Notes: a model not told the origin generated them from the letters alone. 64,000 nucleotides of DNA from Paenibacillus sinopodophylli (GCF_005930355.1 NZ_VDBO01000012.1:62001-126000), one strand, 5' to 3'. Positions 52,298 to 60,716 are shown, counted from the first letter of the stretch. Made by a program: numbers and translations.

Positions 52298-53206
52298 TCA
52301 GCCCTGCTTTTGCTCGGATACATGCCAAGAAAGTACTCTACGTTCAATAAATCGAACAAGGCTGACGAGCGCAATACCCATAATGGCCAGCATGAGAATA
52401 GCTGCGAACATCCGCTGCATCTGCATGTAATTGCTCGCCATCATCACAATATTGCCAAGCCCCTGCGTGGAGCCACTCCACTCGCCTACAACAGCTCCAA
52501 TTACGCTAAGGCTGACGCAGGTTCTTGCTGCCGAGAACAAATAGGGTAAGCTGTTCGGCAGCCTAAGCCGCAAAAATATTTCGAATTTGCTTGCATGGAG
52601 AGATCGCATATATTCGTAGTTGTTTTCGTCGATGGAGCGGAATCCCATTATCGAGTTCACAAGCATAGGGAAAAAAGTAATGATCGCGGAGATGAGAATT
52701 TTGGGCAGTGCTCCGAATCCAAACCAGATAATAAATAACGGAGCGATTGCTACAACAGGCGTTACATTAGCCAGAACCGCGATAGGAAGCAATGTCCGCT
52801 CCAGCAGCTTCGAATGAGCCATGAGTATGCCTCCGATGAATGCAATCAGCGTACCAAGCAGGAATCCAATAACAGCTTCGTACAGCGTGACCCAAGCATG
52901 CGGCAAATAGAAGCTGAAGGACGTCACCAGTTCTTTGATGACAGAGGATGGTGTCGGCAGCGTAATCGCCTTAATGCCGAACATCCACACTACCAGCTCC
53001 CATATACCGAACAAGCAGAGGAATGCGAGCAGCGGCGGCATGAAGGCGGACGCTGCAAACCATTTTCTAAAACGGATAAAAGCCGATGGCTTCGCTTTAT
53101 GCTTGCCTCCTGCCTGCGATAAAGCGCCACTCTTTGCTGGGGCCGTCATTGCGCCGCCTCCTCTTTCCATTGCTGCTTCGCTTTTCATAATCGTTTGTCT
53201 TAGCAT
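52298..53206 (-). CDS. ABC transporter permease (SsuC/ThiX type)
   Basis: A 302-residue permease with six predicted helices and the family loop SLHASKFEIFLRLRLPNSLPYLF that contacts the ATPase. The hydrophilic first ~45 residues are longer than usual. Its start is 3 bp after the ATPase stop with AAAGGTGGG in the overlap, so the two are coupled. Substrate specificity comes from the binding protein downstream. Confidence 0.88.
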   Translation of the reverse strand: MLRQTIMKSEAAMERGGGAMTAPAKSGALSQAGGKHKAKPSAFIRFRKWFAASAFMPPLLAFLCLFGIWELVVWMFGIKAITLPTPSSVIKELVTSFSFYLPHAWVTLYEAVIGFLLGTLIAFIGGILMAHSKLLERTLLPIAVLANVTPVVAIAPLFIIWFGFGALPKILISAIITFFPMLVNSIMGFRSIDENNYEYMRSLHASKFEIFLRLRLPNSLPYLFSAARTCVSLSVIGAVVGEWSGSTQGLGNIVMMASNYMQMQRMFAAILMLAIMGIALVSLVRFIERRVLSWHVSEQKQG

Positions 53207-53209
53207 GGC

Positions 53210-53986
53210 TTATTCCCACCTTTCACGCAGTTGGCCGCGAATCAGACTTACATAATGATGAAACTCTTCCGTATCCTCCACAGCAGCACTGCGAGGGCGG
53301 GGCAAATCAATATCAATAACTTGCGAAATCTTCCCTGGCCTTGCCGACATCACAACCACCTTGTCCGACAACAGTACCGCTTCGCGCAGGCTATGAGTGA
53401 CGAAGACTACGGTCTTCTTATGCGCCTCCCAAATGTCCAGCAGTTGATAGCTCAGCATCTCGCGTGTGATTTCATCAAGTGCCGAGAATGGCTCGTCCAT
53501 AAGAAGAATTGGTGCTCCCGACCCGAATGCACGGGCAATACCCACTCGCTGCTGCATGCCGCCCGACAACTCCTTCGCATATGCGTTGACGAAATCCCCA
53601 AGCCCCACCGACTTCAGAAGCTCAACCGGATCTTCCCGATCCTTCACATGAACAGCCCCAGCTTTCTTGTTGACTTCGAAGGGCAAGTTCATGTTCTCCA
53701 GCACCGTTCGCCAAGGAAACAATGCAGGTGCCTGTGGTACGAATCCGAATTGCTTATCTGACTGGGCTTGCATCGGGGTTTGACCGCCGACGAGCACCTG
53801 ACCTTCATCTGCATCAGATAATCCACCTATAATGCGAAGAAGTGTAGACTTACCGCAGCCGCTCGGGCCAATAAGGCTGACGAACGTGCCTTGCTCCAGC
53901 TCCAAATTCACATCATGCAGCGCATCCGTCCATTGGCCGCGACGCTCGAATCGTTTAAATACATGTTCTACTTTTAGATAAGGCAT
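53210..53986 (-). CDS. ABC transporter ATP-binding protein (SsuB/TauB/ThiZ type)
   Basis: A 258-residue ATPase, first gene of the heterocycle cluster. Walker A GPSGCGKST, signature LSGGMQQR, Walker B ILLMDEPFSALD and switch His in VFVTHSLREAV are all present. I start it at the ATG at 53986 behind GGTGAT, where the conserved MPYLKVEHVFKRF begins; the frame opens at 54043. The leader is about 100 nt and includes an inverted repeat at 54048-54081. Confidence 0.9.
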   Translation of the reverse strand: MPYLKVEHVFKRFERRGQWTDALHDVNLELEQGTFVSLIGPSGCGKSTLLRIIGGLSDADEGQVLVGGQTPMQAQSDKQFGFVPQAPALFPWRTVLENMNLPFEVNKKAGAVHVKDREDPVELLKSVGLGDFVNAYAKELSGGMQQRVGIARAFGSGAPILLMDEPFSALDEITREMLSYQLLDIWEAHKKTVVFVTHSLREAVLLSDKVVVMSARPGKISQVIDIDLPRPRSAAVEDTEEFHHYVSLIRGQLRERWE

Positions 53987-54047
53987 ATCAGAATCACCAC
54001 TCTTATCATTGGTATAATAGCTGTTACAGCATGTCATCATCATTTAA

Positions 54048-54081
54048 TTGAACAGTTGATTAAATTTTATTAACTGTTTAA
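54048..54081. promoter_or_regulatory. Inverted repeat in the operon leader
   Basis: TTGAACAGTTGAT (54048-54060) and ATTAACTGTTTAA (54069-54081) pair with two mismatches, just downstream of the predicted transcription start. It could be an operator for a second regulator or an RNA hairpin. Confidence 0.4.
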
Positions 54082-54097
54082 TTAATTCCTTTCTCGT

Positions 54098-54127
54098 ATA
54101 CTAGCACGCTCTCAAAATGTATGTCAA
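54098..54127 (-). promoter_or_regulatory. Sigma-A promoter of the heterocycle operon
   Basis: TTGACA (54122-54127) and TAGTAT (54098-54103) on the minus strand with an 18-bp spacer, about 110 bp before the ATPase start. Confidence 0.65.
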
Positions 54128-54138
54128 CTAACTTTACA
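54122..54138. promoter_or_regulatory. GlnR/TnrA-type nitrogen control box
   Basis: TGTCAACTAACTTTACA fits TGTNA-N7-TNACA at all fixed positions and covers the -35 hexamer. A centre at about -40 fits repression by GlnR when nitrogen is plentiful. The N7 centre is less A/T-rich than the best TnrA sites. Confidence 0.6.
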
Positions 54139-54205
54139 TAAAAGACAATTATTTAACGAAAATGATTAAATGAAGTGCTTTTCATTCGTAATTCTCTTAT
54201 TAATA

Positions 54206-54326
54206 TGTAATGTTAATGTTATGTATTTGCGATATTACTCATTTATTTGACTTTTTCATTTAAAATTTGACGATTTTCAATTTAAATAAGTTATTAATTC
54301 AAGTTAAATCTAACATTAACATTACA
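54206..54326. repeat. AT-rich 121-bp segment bounded by a perfect 16-bp inverted repeat
   Basis: TGTAATGTTAATGTTA (54206-54221) and its exact complement TAACATTAACATTACA (54311-54326). The match stops abruptly at both ends of the arms. No target duplication is evident. It may be a MITE-like insertion or a pair of operators for looping. Confidence 0.55.
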
Positions 54327-54479
54327 CAAAAAAACCAATGAGCAGTTAGGTTTACGCCTCAGCTCCTTGATTCTTTCCATTTGTACCGCCAAAACCATCA
54401 TGCTACCCTCAGATCAGCCACAGTCCGTTCCTTGTGTAACCAGCTTAGAGAATGATGTGGAGTCATTTGTCACGAAAAA

Positions 54480-54512
54480 AAGGCGGATCAGCAATAAATG
54501 CTGATTCGCCTT
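54480..54512 (-). terminator. Terminator of the methyltransferase gene
   Basis: AGGCGGATCAGC / GCTGATTCGCCT stem (one mismatch) with an AATAAAT loop; on the minus strand it runs into seven T. It starts 10 bp after the stop. Confidence 0.8.
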
Positions 54513-54521
54513 CCTCATCTA

Positions 54522-56063
54522 TTATGCTTGCTCAAGTAGCGCAGACGCTCCCTCATGCTCGGGTTCCAGCTTCAAAGCACGTTCCGCGTAATGCAGCGCT
54601 TCCGCTTCGCGTTCCATTTCATAGCAGCAAATGGCCATGCCATAGAACACATCGGCTGTTCCTTCGTAACTAGCAAGCGACTTTTCATAAAAGTCCAATG
54701 CAGCCTCGTACAGCTCCAACTGATAGAGCTGCACCGCGCACATAAGCGCCAAATCATGCCGGTCATCCAGCCGATAATACCCTTGCCACATCGCAAGCAT
54801 ACCATGCGCTAAATCCTCCGCCTCTTCCTCTCCACAGTCTTCCAGCAACGAATCTATACGAGCCGCACTTTGTAGAAACAGTTGTGGATCATAGCGGCCA
54901 ATCCGCCAGAAAGCCAAAATCTGAGAAAGCTCAAGCGTCTCCAAATGCTCATCAAACCATAGCTTTAAGCTGAAAAAATCATCTGGTCCGAACCGTTCCA
55001 CGTAACGACGATAAGCAAGGCGCGTTTGAATGAAACGGGCAGGCTGATTCACCATCAGTATACAACCCACATTCAAATTTTTATAATGATGCTCCGTGAA
55101 AGAGGCAATGGCCCCTTTCTGCTCGAACATATGCTGGATCGCATGATAATTGGCCGTTAAGGAAAAGCTTCCATGATGAATCAGCTTAGGCGGTTCTGCG
55201 AATGCCCAATTCTCGATTCGATGATCACCTTTGTCTGCCGTTAGAAGAATAAACCCCGCTTGCGATAAGTGACCCAGCCTCTCTAAGCATGAAAGCCCCA
55301 TTACAGGAAACAGAATATGCGAATCTTCAAGCTTCTCCCGGTAAAGTGCGATGACTTCGCGGTATGGGTAGCTGTCCTGCTCATATTCAGCAGCTCTGCA
55401 ATAATGGTATTCAGGAACCATACTTCTGAGCATGCCAGCGGAGTCTGATTGCTCCTCTCCTTCCTCCATGTGAAGGGAGACATGGCACTCGTAGATCTGG
55501 CCTTCATCCACATAGATCAACTCTTGTGGGATACTGTCAAAAAAGTAGTTGGCAACTAGCAGCAGCGGCTGCTCCAGCTGTCCTGCACGGATCATCTCGC
55601 CTGACTCCGTCAAGTGCAGGGTGGTATCCTTAGCTGCATCAAATTGTGCAAAATCCAAAATACCTTGCTGGACGAACGGTATTAAGCTGCGGTGCTGTCG
55701 CCAGAAGGCTATATTTTTGGCGGGCAAATCAGTCATCACATAGCGAAACGGCGGAAGCGGAAGCCCCGCGAACGCTACAAGCGATGCAAGCTCCTTCAGC
55801 ACATGGAATGCCAGCTGGCCCGAGCCTGCTCCTAGCTCAACGATCGTAACCGTCTCCGACGCACAGCCCTGACTCGCTCTATCTTGTAGAAATCCGAATA
55901 TCATCTCCGCATAGGCAGCTGCAATAACCGGATTGCTCGTAATATATTGCGGCACTTCCTCGCGCTGCCATGCTTCGGCGCCTTGCTCCTCGAAATAGGA
56001 GCGCTGCAGCTCCCAGAACGGTGCCTCGCTGAAACGATAGTTTTGCTGATCGCTATTATTCAT
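54522..56063 (-). CDS. MidA-like SAM-dependent methyltransferase with C-terminal TPR repeats
   Basis: A 513-residue cytosolic protein. Residues ~20-360 are a Rossmann-type methyltransferase of the MidA/NDUFAF7 group (PF02636): SAM loop VELGAGSGQLAFHVLKEL, YVMTDLP, LLVANYFFDSIPQEL. Residues ~400-510 are helical with a clear TPR at the end (LYQLELYEAALDFYEKSL, YEMEREAEALHYAERALKL). Mitochondrial MidA methylates an Arg of a respiratory subunit; bacterial targets are unknown. The TPR tail suggests a protein substrate. It is a single-gene unit between two terminators. Confidence 0.75.
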   Translation of the reverse strand: MNNSDQQNYRFSEAPFWELQRSYFEEQGAEAWQREEVPQYITSNPVIAAAYAEMIFGFLQDRASQGCASETVTIVELGAGSGQLAFHVLKELASLVAFAGLPLPPFRYVMTDLPAKNIAFWRQHRSLIPFVQQGILDFAQFDAAKDTTLHLTESGEMIRAGQLEQPLLLVANYFFDSIPQELIYVDEGQIYECHVSLHMEEGEEQSDSAGMLRSMVPEYHYCRAAEYEQDSYPYREVIALYREKLEDSHILFPVMGLSCLERLGHLSQAGFILLTADKGDHRIENWAFAEPPKLIHHGSFSLTANYHAIQHMFEQKGAIASFTEHHYKNLNVGCILMVNQPARFIQTRLAYRRYVERFGPDDFFSLKLWFDEHLETLELSQILAFWRIGRYDPQLFLQSAARIDSLLEDCGEEEAEDLAHGMLAMWQGYYRLDDRHDLALMCAVQLYQLELYEAALDFYEKSLASYEGTADVFYGMAICCYEMEREAEALHYAERALKLEPEHEGASALLEQA

Positions 56064-56114
56064 TCCATCTGACCTACTTTTCTCTATTTTTTCTAACTTA
56101 GCAGACTACCAAGG

Positions 56115-56209
56115 TGAAACGGCTGAAGCCGTCCTTTGGCAGCTATGCTCAAGTTTCGCGTAGACGTGTAGAGAAAGTATGTCCAAATTCATATACTTTC
56201 CTATACGTT
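56115..56209. repeat. Structured dispersed repeat, copy B
   Basis: Second copy of the element at 2207-2301. The first half keeps TGAAACGGCTG, GCCGTCCT, TGGC and GTTTC; the second hairpin reads ACGTGTAG-A-GAAAGTAT / ATACTTTCCTATACGT. As in copy A it lies between a minus-strand terminator (56216-56252) and the start of the next minus-strand gene. Confidence 0.7.
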
Positions 56210-56215
56210 AAAAAA

Positions 56216-56252
56216 AAGCCTATCTAATCCTCCTAGGCGATTAGACAGGCTT
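56216..56252 (-). terminator. Terminator of the ABC-F gene
   Basis: AAGCCTatCTAATC / GATTAGacAGGCTT stem followed on the minus strand by eight T, 15 bp after the stop codon. Confidence 0.85.
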
Positions 56253-56266
56253 CTAGATCATACGAT

Positions 56267-57823
56267 TTAGAATACTTTCGTCGTCCAGGATTCGCAGTTC
56301 CACGTATCCGTTACGACATCACGATAAAATTCTGGTTCGTGAGATATTAATAGGATGCTGCCTTTGTACGCCTTCAGCGCGCGCTTCAGCTCGTCCTTTG
56401 CGTCTACATCCAAGTGATTCGTCGGCTCATCGAGCACAAGCAGATTCGTCTCGTTGTTAATCAGCTTGCATAGACGAACCTTCGCTTTCTCCCCGCCGCT
56501 GAGCACCGCGATCTTACTTTCAATATGCTTTGTTGTAAGGCCGCATTTGGCCAGCGCCGCACGCACTTCGAATTGCGAGTAAGAAGGGAACTCCTTCCAC
56601 ACATCTTCAATACAGGTGTTGTAGTTGCTCTCCTTCATCTCCTGTTGGAAGTAACCTACCTGCTGGTGCTCCCCGCGCTGAACCGTTCCTGATATAGCCT
56701 GAATTTCTCCCAAAATGCTGCGCAGCAACGTCGTTTTACCGATACCGTTCGCGCCAACGAGTGCAATCTTCTGTCCGCGCTCCATGCGCAGATCAAGCGG
56801 GCGTGACAACGGACTGTCATAACCGATCACAAGCTCTTTCGTTTCAAAAATAAGCTTGCCCGATGTCCTTCCATCCTTAAAGTTAAACTGCGGCTTCGGC
56901 TTCTCCTTCGCAATCTCGATGACTTCCATCTTATCGAGCTTCTTCTGACGAGACATAGCCATGTTCCGTGTCGCTACACTTGCTTTGTTGCGGGCAACGA
57001 AATCCTTCAAGTCAGCGATTTCTTGCTGCTGACGTTTAAACGCCGATTCCAACTGCTGCTTCTTCATCTCATGTACTTGCTGGAAGTACTCATAGTCACC
57101 CACATAACGGTTCAGCTCTTGATTCTCCATATGATAAATCAAGTTGATTACGCTATTCAAGAACGGAATATCATGCGAGATCAGAATGAATGCATTCTCG
57201 TATTCTTGCAGGTAACGCCTCAGCCATTCAATATGCTGCTCGTCCAAATAGTTCGTAGGCTCATCCAGAAGCAGAATGTCCGGCTTCTCCAGCAGAAGCT
57301 TTGCGAGCAGTACCTTTGTCCGCTGACCGCCGCTTAAATCATTGACATCCTTGTCCAGTCCGATGTCAGTCAACCCAAGGCCGCGTGCTGTTTCCTCGAT
57401 TTTCGCATCGATCAAATAAAAATCTTGGCTCGTCAGCGTATCCTGAATGGTTCCAACATCCTCTAGCAGCTTCTCAAGCTCCTCTGGCGTGACATCGCCC
57501 ATCTTGCCATACATGTCGTTCATCTCCTGCTCCATGTCGAACAGGTATTGAAAGGCTCCCTTCAGCACATCGCGGATCGTCGATCCTTTACTTAGTACCG
57601 CATGCTGATCTAGATAGCCGACGCGCATCCGCTTCGACCACTCGACCTTGCCATCATCGGGCTGAAGCTTGCCTGTAATAATATTCATGAAGGTCGATTT
57701 CCCTTCGCCGTTGGCCCCAATAAGTCCAATATGCTCGCCCTTCAGCAGACGGAAGGATACATCATTGAAGATCGCGCGATCCCCGAAGCCGTGGCTTAAT
57801 CGTTCTACATTTAATATGCTCAT
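56267..57823 (-). CDS. ABC-F family ATPase (ribosome-associated, YkpA/YbiT-like)
   Basis: A 518-residue protein with two ATPase domains and no membrane segment. Domain 1: GANGEGKST, LSGGQRTKVLLA, DILLLDEPTNYLD; domain 2: GANGIGKTT, LSGGEKAKVRLC, LLVLDEPTNHLD. The inter-domain linker (residues ~240-310, rich in Lys/Gln: MKKQQLESAFKRQQQEI) is the part that reaches into the ribosomal exit site in this family. Such proteins rescue stalled ribosomes or protect against antibiotics; the sequence resembles the housekeeping type. The start is the ATG at 57823 behind AAGGTG; a GTG at 57832 is in frame. Confidence 0.9.
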   Translation of the reverse strand: MSILNVERLSHGFGDRAIFNDVSFRLLKGEHIGLIGANGEGKSTFMNIITGKLQPDDGKVEWSKRMRVGYLDQHAVLSKGSTIRDVLKGAFQYLFDMEQEMNDMYGKMGDVTPEELEKLLEDVGTIQDTLTSQDFYLIDAKIEETARGLGLTDIGLDKDVNDLSGGQRTKVLLAKLLLEKPDILLLDEPTNYLDEQHIEWLRRYLQEYENAFILISHDIPFLNSVINLIYHMENQELNRYVGDYEYFQQVHEMKKQQLESAFKRQQQEIADLKDFVARNKASVATRNMAMSRQKKLDKMEVIEIAKEKPKPQFNFKDGRTSGKLIFETKELVIGYDSPLSRPLDLRMERGQKIALVGANGIGKTTLLRSILGEIQAISGTVQRGEHQQVGYFQQEMKESNYNTCIEDVWKEFPSYSQFEVRAALAKCGLTTKHIESKIAVLSGGEKAKVRLCKLINNETNLLVLDEPTNHLDVDAKDELKRALKAYKGSILLISHEPEFYRDVVTDTWNCESWTTKVF

Positions 57824-57947
57824 AAATGACACCTTTTCTTTTTTAATATTATCGTATTATTATAAACGTTAAGAGGCATGCAACTCAATGTAGGATTCCT
57901 CTCTTCATTGCATTTTTTCAAATCAACATAGATTGGGTGATCTCGTC

Positions 57948-59003
57948 ATGGATTGTCATAACTGCGGAACGATACCGCCTATTCAAGATCAAGGTATGAT
58001 CTGTCTGCATTCAACAGCAGAAGCCGTGACGCTGAACTGGCACCAGCTTGTCCCCGTACTTGACAGCGTCGGCGATCTTGAGAAAGTTAGCGTTTACTAC
58101 AATAGCAAAGATGAGCTTCTTGGTATCGTAACTAAACTGCTAGAGCAGCTTAACTCACAGGAGCAAGCTTCCGTATCCATTTCATTCGGAGCCTTGCACG
58201 ATGAAATGGCTGACAGCGGCTCCTCACGCCTACAACTTGAAATGTTTGCCGCACGCATTCAGCATCATCATTTGGTCAGCTTGATTGCAGATAATCATTT
58301 CACCAGCCATATGCAGCCGATTATGAATATAGACAGTCAACGCGTATTTGGATATGAGCTTCTCATGCGCCCTTTAGCTGGACAAGCAGCCTTCCAACCC
58401 TACGAGCTGTTTCAAGTGGCCCAGCAAACCGGCCTGCATTCGTTCCTTGACCGATCCGCACGAATATCGGCCATCCAAGCGAGTGCGATGCACCTTCCAA
58501 AAGGAATCAAACGCTTCATCAACTTTTTGCCTTCATCTATCTACAACCCGAATTTTTGTTTGAGCCATACCTTCGAGGCCATTGAGCGTTTCGAGCAGGA
58601 CCCTGCCGATTTCGTTTTTGAGGTTGTAGAGACAGAGAAGATTGCCAACATTGCACATCTCAAAACAATTTTCAGTGTGTATAAAGAGCATGGCATTCAA
58701 GTAGCCTTAGACGATGTCGGCTCTGGCTTTGCCACTTTAGAGGTGCTTGCCGAGCTTAAACCGCATTTCGTGAAAATTGACCGCGGTTTAATCAGTGGCT
58801 GTAATCAGGACGACCATAAACAACAGCTCATCGCCGCTATCGTCAAGAGCGCAGAGGCATTCGGCGCCTCCGTCTTAGCAGAAGGTGTTGAGGAAAAAGA
58901 AGAGCTCGCGTTCTGTCAATCGCAGCATATTTCACTTGCACAAGGCTACTTGATTGGGAAACCTTCCTCAATCCCGTTGACTGAGAAGTATGTATCATTA
59001 TAA
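57948..59003 (+). CDS. EAL-domain cyclic-di-GMP phosphodiesterase
   Basis: A 351-residue cytosolic protein. The N-terminus is Cys-rich (MDCHNCG), a possible metal site, followed by ~100 residues of unassigned domain. The EAL domain spans ~115-350. Its signature is ELL rather than EAL, but the expected catalytic residues are present: Glu in YELLMR, Asn in INFLPSS, Glu in EVVETE, DDVGSG, Lys in FVKIDR, Glu in AEGVEE and Gln in AQGYLIG. It should hydrolyse c-di-GMP to pGpG. GGGTGAT precedes the ATG at 57948 by 6 nt. It is divergent from the ABC-F gene. Confidence 0.88.
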   Translation: MDCHNCGTIPPIQDQGMICLHSTAEAVTLNWHQLVPVLDSVGDLEKVSVYYNSKDELLGIVTKLLEQLNSQEQASVSISFGALHDEMADSGSSRLQLEMFAARIQHHHLVSLIADNHFTSHMQPIMNIDSQRVFGYELLMRPLAGQAAFQPYELFQVAQQTGLHSFLDRSARISAIQASAMHLPKGIKRFINFLPSSIYNPNFCLSHTFEAIERFEQDPADFVFEVVETEKIANIAHLKTIFSVYKEHGIQVALDDVGSGFATLEVLAELKPHFVKIDRGLISGCNQDDHKQQLIAAIVKSAEAFGASVLAEGVEEKEELAFCQSQHISLAQGYLIGKPSSIPLTEKYVSL

Positions 59004-59046
59004 CGATTCGAATCATCCATTCGATCCAAATTGGAGGAACTAGCCT

Positions 59047-59496
59047 ATGAAATTCCACTCGATTATTGAGCTTAGCGGGAAATCCGCAACCGGTTTTTCC
59101 GTACCTGAAGAAATGGTAACAGCACTCGGCACAAGCAAGAAGCCCGCAGTAACCATTACCATTAACTCGTACAGCTACCGCAGCACGGTTGCAGTGATGG
59201 GCGGCCGGTATATGATTCCGCTCAGCGCTGAGCACCGAAAGGGGGCAGGCGTTGCCGCTGGCGATGAAGTCGAGATCGATATCCAGCTTGATACGGAGCC
59301 CCGCGAAATCGTCGTGCCTGTCGACCTAGCCTCCGCTCTTGAAGCAGAGGCAGCAGCCGGTACGTTTTTCGCAAGTCTATCCTACAGCAATAAACGCCGG
59401 CTTGTGCTGGCAATCGAGGACGCGAAGACTGCTGAAACGAGGCAGCGCCGCATCGAGAAGACAGTGGCTATGCTCAAGGATGGCCGCGCGCAATAG
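59047..59496 (+). CDS. DUF1905 / YdeI-like protein
   Basis: A 149-residue soluble protein. Residues 1-90 match DUF1905 (VTITINSYSYRSTVAVMGGRYMIPLSAEHRKG, GDEVEIDIQLDTEPREIVVP), and the helical tail matches the YdeI/OmpD-associated domain (FASLSYSNKRRLVLAIEDAKTAETRQRRIEK). Function is unknown; the YdeI name comes from a role in polymyxin or bacteriocin tolerance. It is 43 bp behind the EAL gene with its own GGAGG site, so probably co-transcribed. Confidence 0.8.
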   Translation: MKFHSIIELSGKSATGFSVPEEMVTALGTSKKPAVTITINSYSYRSTVAVMGGRYMIPLSAEHRKGAGVAAGDEVEIDIQLDTEPREIVVPVDLASALEAEAAAGTFFASLSYSNKRRLVLAIEDAKTAETRQRRIEKTVAMLKDGRAQ

Positions 59497-59498
59497 CC

Positions 59499-59546
59499 AG
59501 AACAGCAAAAACGAGAGCTCATACGGGGAGCCCTCGTTTTTGTTCT
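59499..59546. terminator. Bidirectional terminator between convergent genes
   Basis: AGAACAgcAAAAACGAG pairs with CTCGTTTTTgTTCT around a ~14-nt loop. T tracts on both strands serve the YdeI-like (+) and DUF805 (-) genes. Confidence 0.8.
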
Positions 59547-59551
59547 GAGCA

Positions 59552-59902
59552 TTAATTTGCAGATAGCTTAGGGTCTCTACCATATTTATTGATACTCTCG
59601 CCTTCCATGATGAAAAATACCAAAAGTATTATCCACCCAACAGCCGGAACTAATCCGATGAAAATCCACCCGCCGCTTTTCCCGATGTCATGCAGCCTGC
59701 GAACCGTGACTGCTATCGATGGCACAATAATGGCTAGAGTGTACAAACCCGATAGTAAGCTAGGCAAGCCTATGAGTGATTCAACAAACGCAAGCGCCAT
59801 AGTGATGAGAAAATTGATTAGAAAGAACATCCAAAATTCCATGCGCCTTGATCTGCCGTCTACCCCTGCATAATTTTTTATTGCTTTCAAATACCACTGC
59901 AT
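59552..59902 (-). CDS. DUF805 family membrane protein
   Basis: A 116-residue protein with three or four hydrophobic helices. DUF805 signatures are the N-terminal WYLKAIKNYAGVDGRSRRMEFW and the central VRRLHDIGKSGGW. Function unknown. It is a single gene, convergent with the YdeI-like gene. Confidence 0.85.
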   Translation of the reverse strand: MQWYLKAIKNYAGVDGRSRRMEFWMFFLINFLITMALAFVESLIGLPSLLSGLYTLAIIVPSIAVTVRRLHDIGKSGGWIFIGLVPAVGWIILLVFFIMEGESINKYGRDPKLSAN

Positions 59903-60186
59903 TTTCGTTCCACCTTAATCGATTAGTAGTGATTTTACAAATTTCATAAAATTTCCCTTTTACCTATATCGGCAGAGCAGTAAATAGATTTAATATGTAT
60001 TTGGGAAAAATAAACAACAATCTACAATCAGCATCCTTATCATAAAAAACCTCAGGCTCCTCACGCAGCAGCCACGTCCCATACCGCAATGCCCTCATCA
60101 GCTTATTTCACAACATGAAACATGTTAAAATGATGAGCATACGCGATATTAAGTTCCCGACAACACATCAAATTGGAGTGAATCTT

Positions 60187-60570
60187 ATGAATATCAACCG
60201 TCTTGATCATTTGGTTCTAACCGTCCGCAGCGTCGAAGCCTCCTGCACCTTCTATCAAGAAGTTCTCGGCATGGAGATTATTACGTTCGGAGAGGAAAGG
60301 AAGGCAGCTTCTTTCGGTCAGCAAAAAATCAACTTCCATGAAGTCGATAAAGAAATTGATCCGAAAGCGAATACGCCTTTGCCAGGCTCCAGCGACCTAT
60401 GTCTTATTACTAGTGAGACACCGATTGTTGTTCTACAGCATCTCAAGAAACTCGGTGTAGCTGTCGTGTTAGGCCCCGTTGAGCGCACAGGAGCGCTAGG
60501 ATCAATCACTTCCATCTATATAAGAGACCCGGATTACAATCTTATCGAAATTTCCAGCTACGCATCGTAA
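60187..60570 (+). CDS. VOC-family protein (glyoxalase/dioxygenase fold)
   Basis: A 127-residue vicinal-oxygen-chelate protein: LDHLVLTVRSVEASCTFYQEVLGM at the N-terminus and SIYIRDPDYNLIEIS at the C-terminus, the latter with the metal-binding Glu. Likely ligands are the early His, a central His/Glu and this Glu. Relatives include virulence protein STM3117-like lyases; the substrate is unknown. The ATG at 60187 follows GGAG; the frame opens at 60115. It is a monocistronic gene. Confidence 0.83.
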   Translation: MNINRLDHLVLTVRSVEASCTFYQEVLGMEIITFGEERKAASFGQQKINFHEVDKEIDPKANTPLPGSSDLCLITSETPIVVLQHLKKLGVAVVLGPVERTGALGSITSIYIRDPDYNLIEISSYAS

Positions 60571-60694
60571 ACTAGCACTTTGATATGCAGCAATTGTACA
60601 CACTATAGAAAAGTCGATTTTGGCAAAAAGTTAACGTCTCCTTAAGTTCCCCGTTCAGTGTCTGAGATCTATGGCAACTCAAAAACAAAATTTA

Positions 60695-60716
60695 AATATT
60701 CCTTTACAGGAATATT
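60695..60716. promoter_or_regulatory. Palindromic operator upstream of the ArsR gene
   Basis: Perfect 9-bp arms AATATTCCT and AGGAATATT around TTAC. It overlaps the TTTACA of a candidate promoter (TTTACA 60703-60708, TATATT 60727-60732). Autoregulation by the ArsR protein is likely. Confidence 0.5.

Larger units (their letters stand above)
53987..54521. other. 535-bp control region of the heterocycle operon plus AT-rich segment
   Basis: From left to right: leader with an inverted repeat, sigma-A promoter (54098-54127) with GlnR/TnrA-type box (54122-54138), an AT-rich segment bounded by a 16-bp inverted repeat (54206-54326), about 150 bp with nothing recognisable, and the terminator of the methyltransferase gene (54480-54512). 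No ORF is supported. Confidence 0.65.

Noticed and set aside
46906..53986. Reading the cluster as an alkanesulfonate (ssu) system
   Set aside because: The importer and FMN reductase types would fit, but the oxygenase is closer in motifs to RutA, a RutB-like hydrolase and RutF-like reductase are present, and the promoter carries a nitrogen-type box. It is kept as the main alternative.
59903..60186. Intergenic stretch before the VOC gene as a possible riboswitch or small gene
   Set aside because: No conserved RNA pattern or ORF with a ribosome site was recognised; a weak promoter-like TTATTT-N17-TAAAAT is the only signal.
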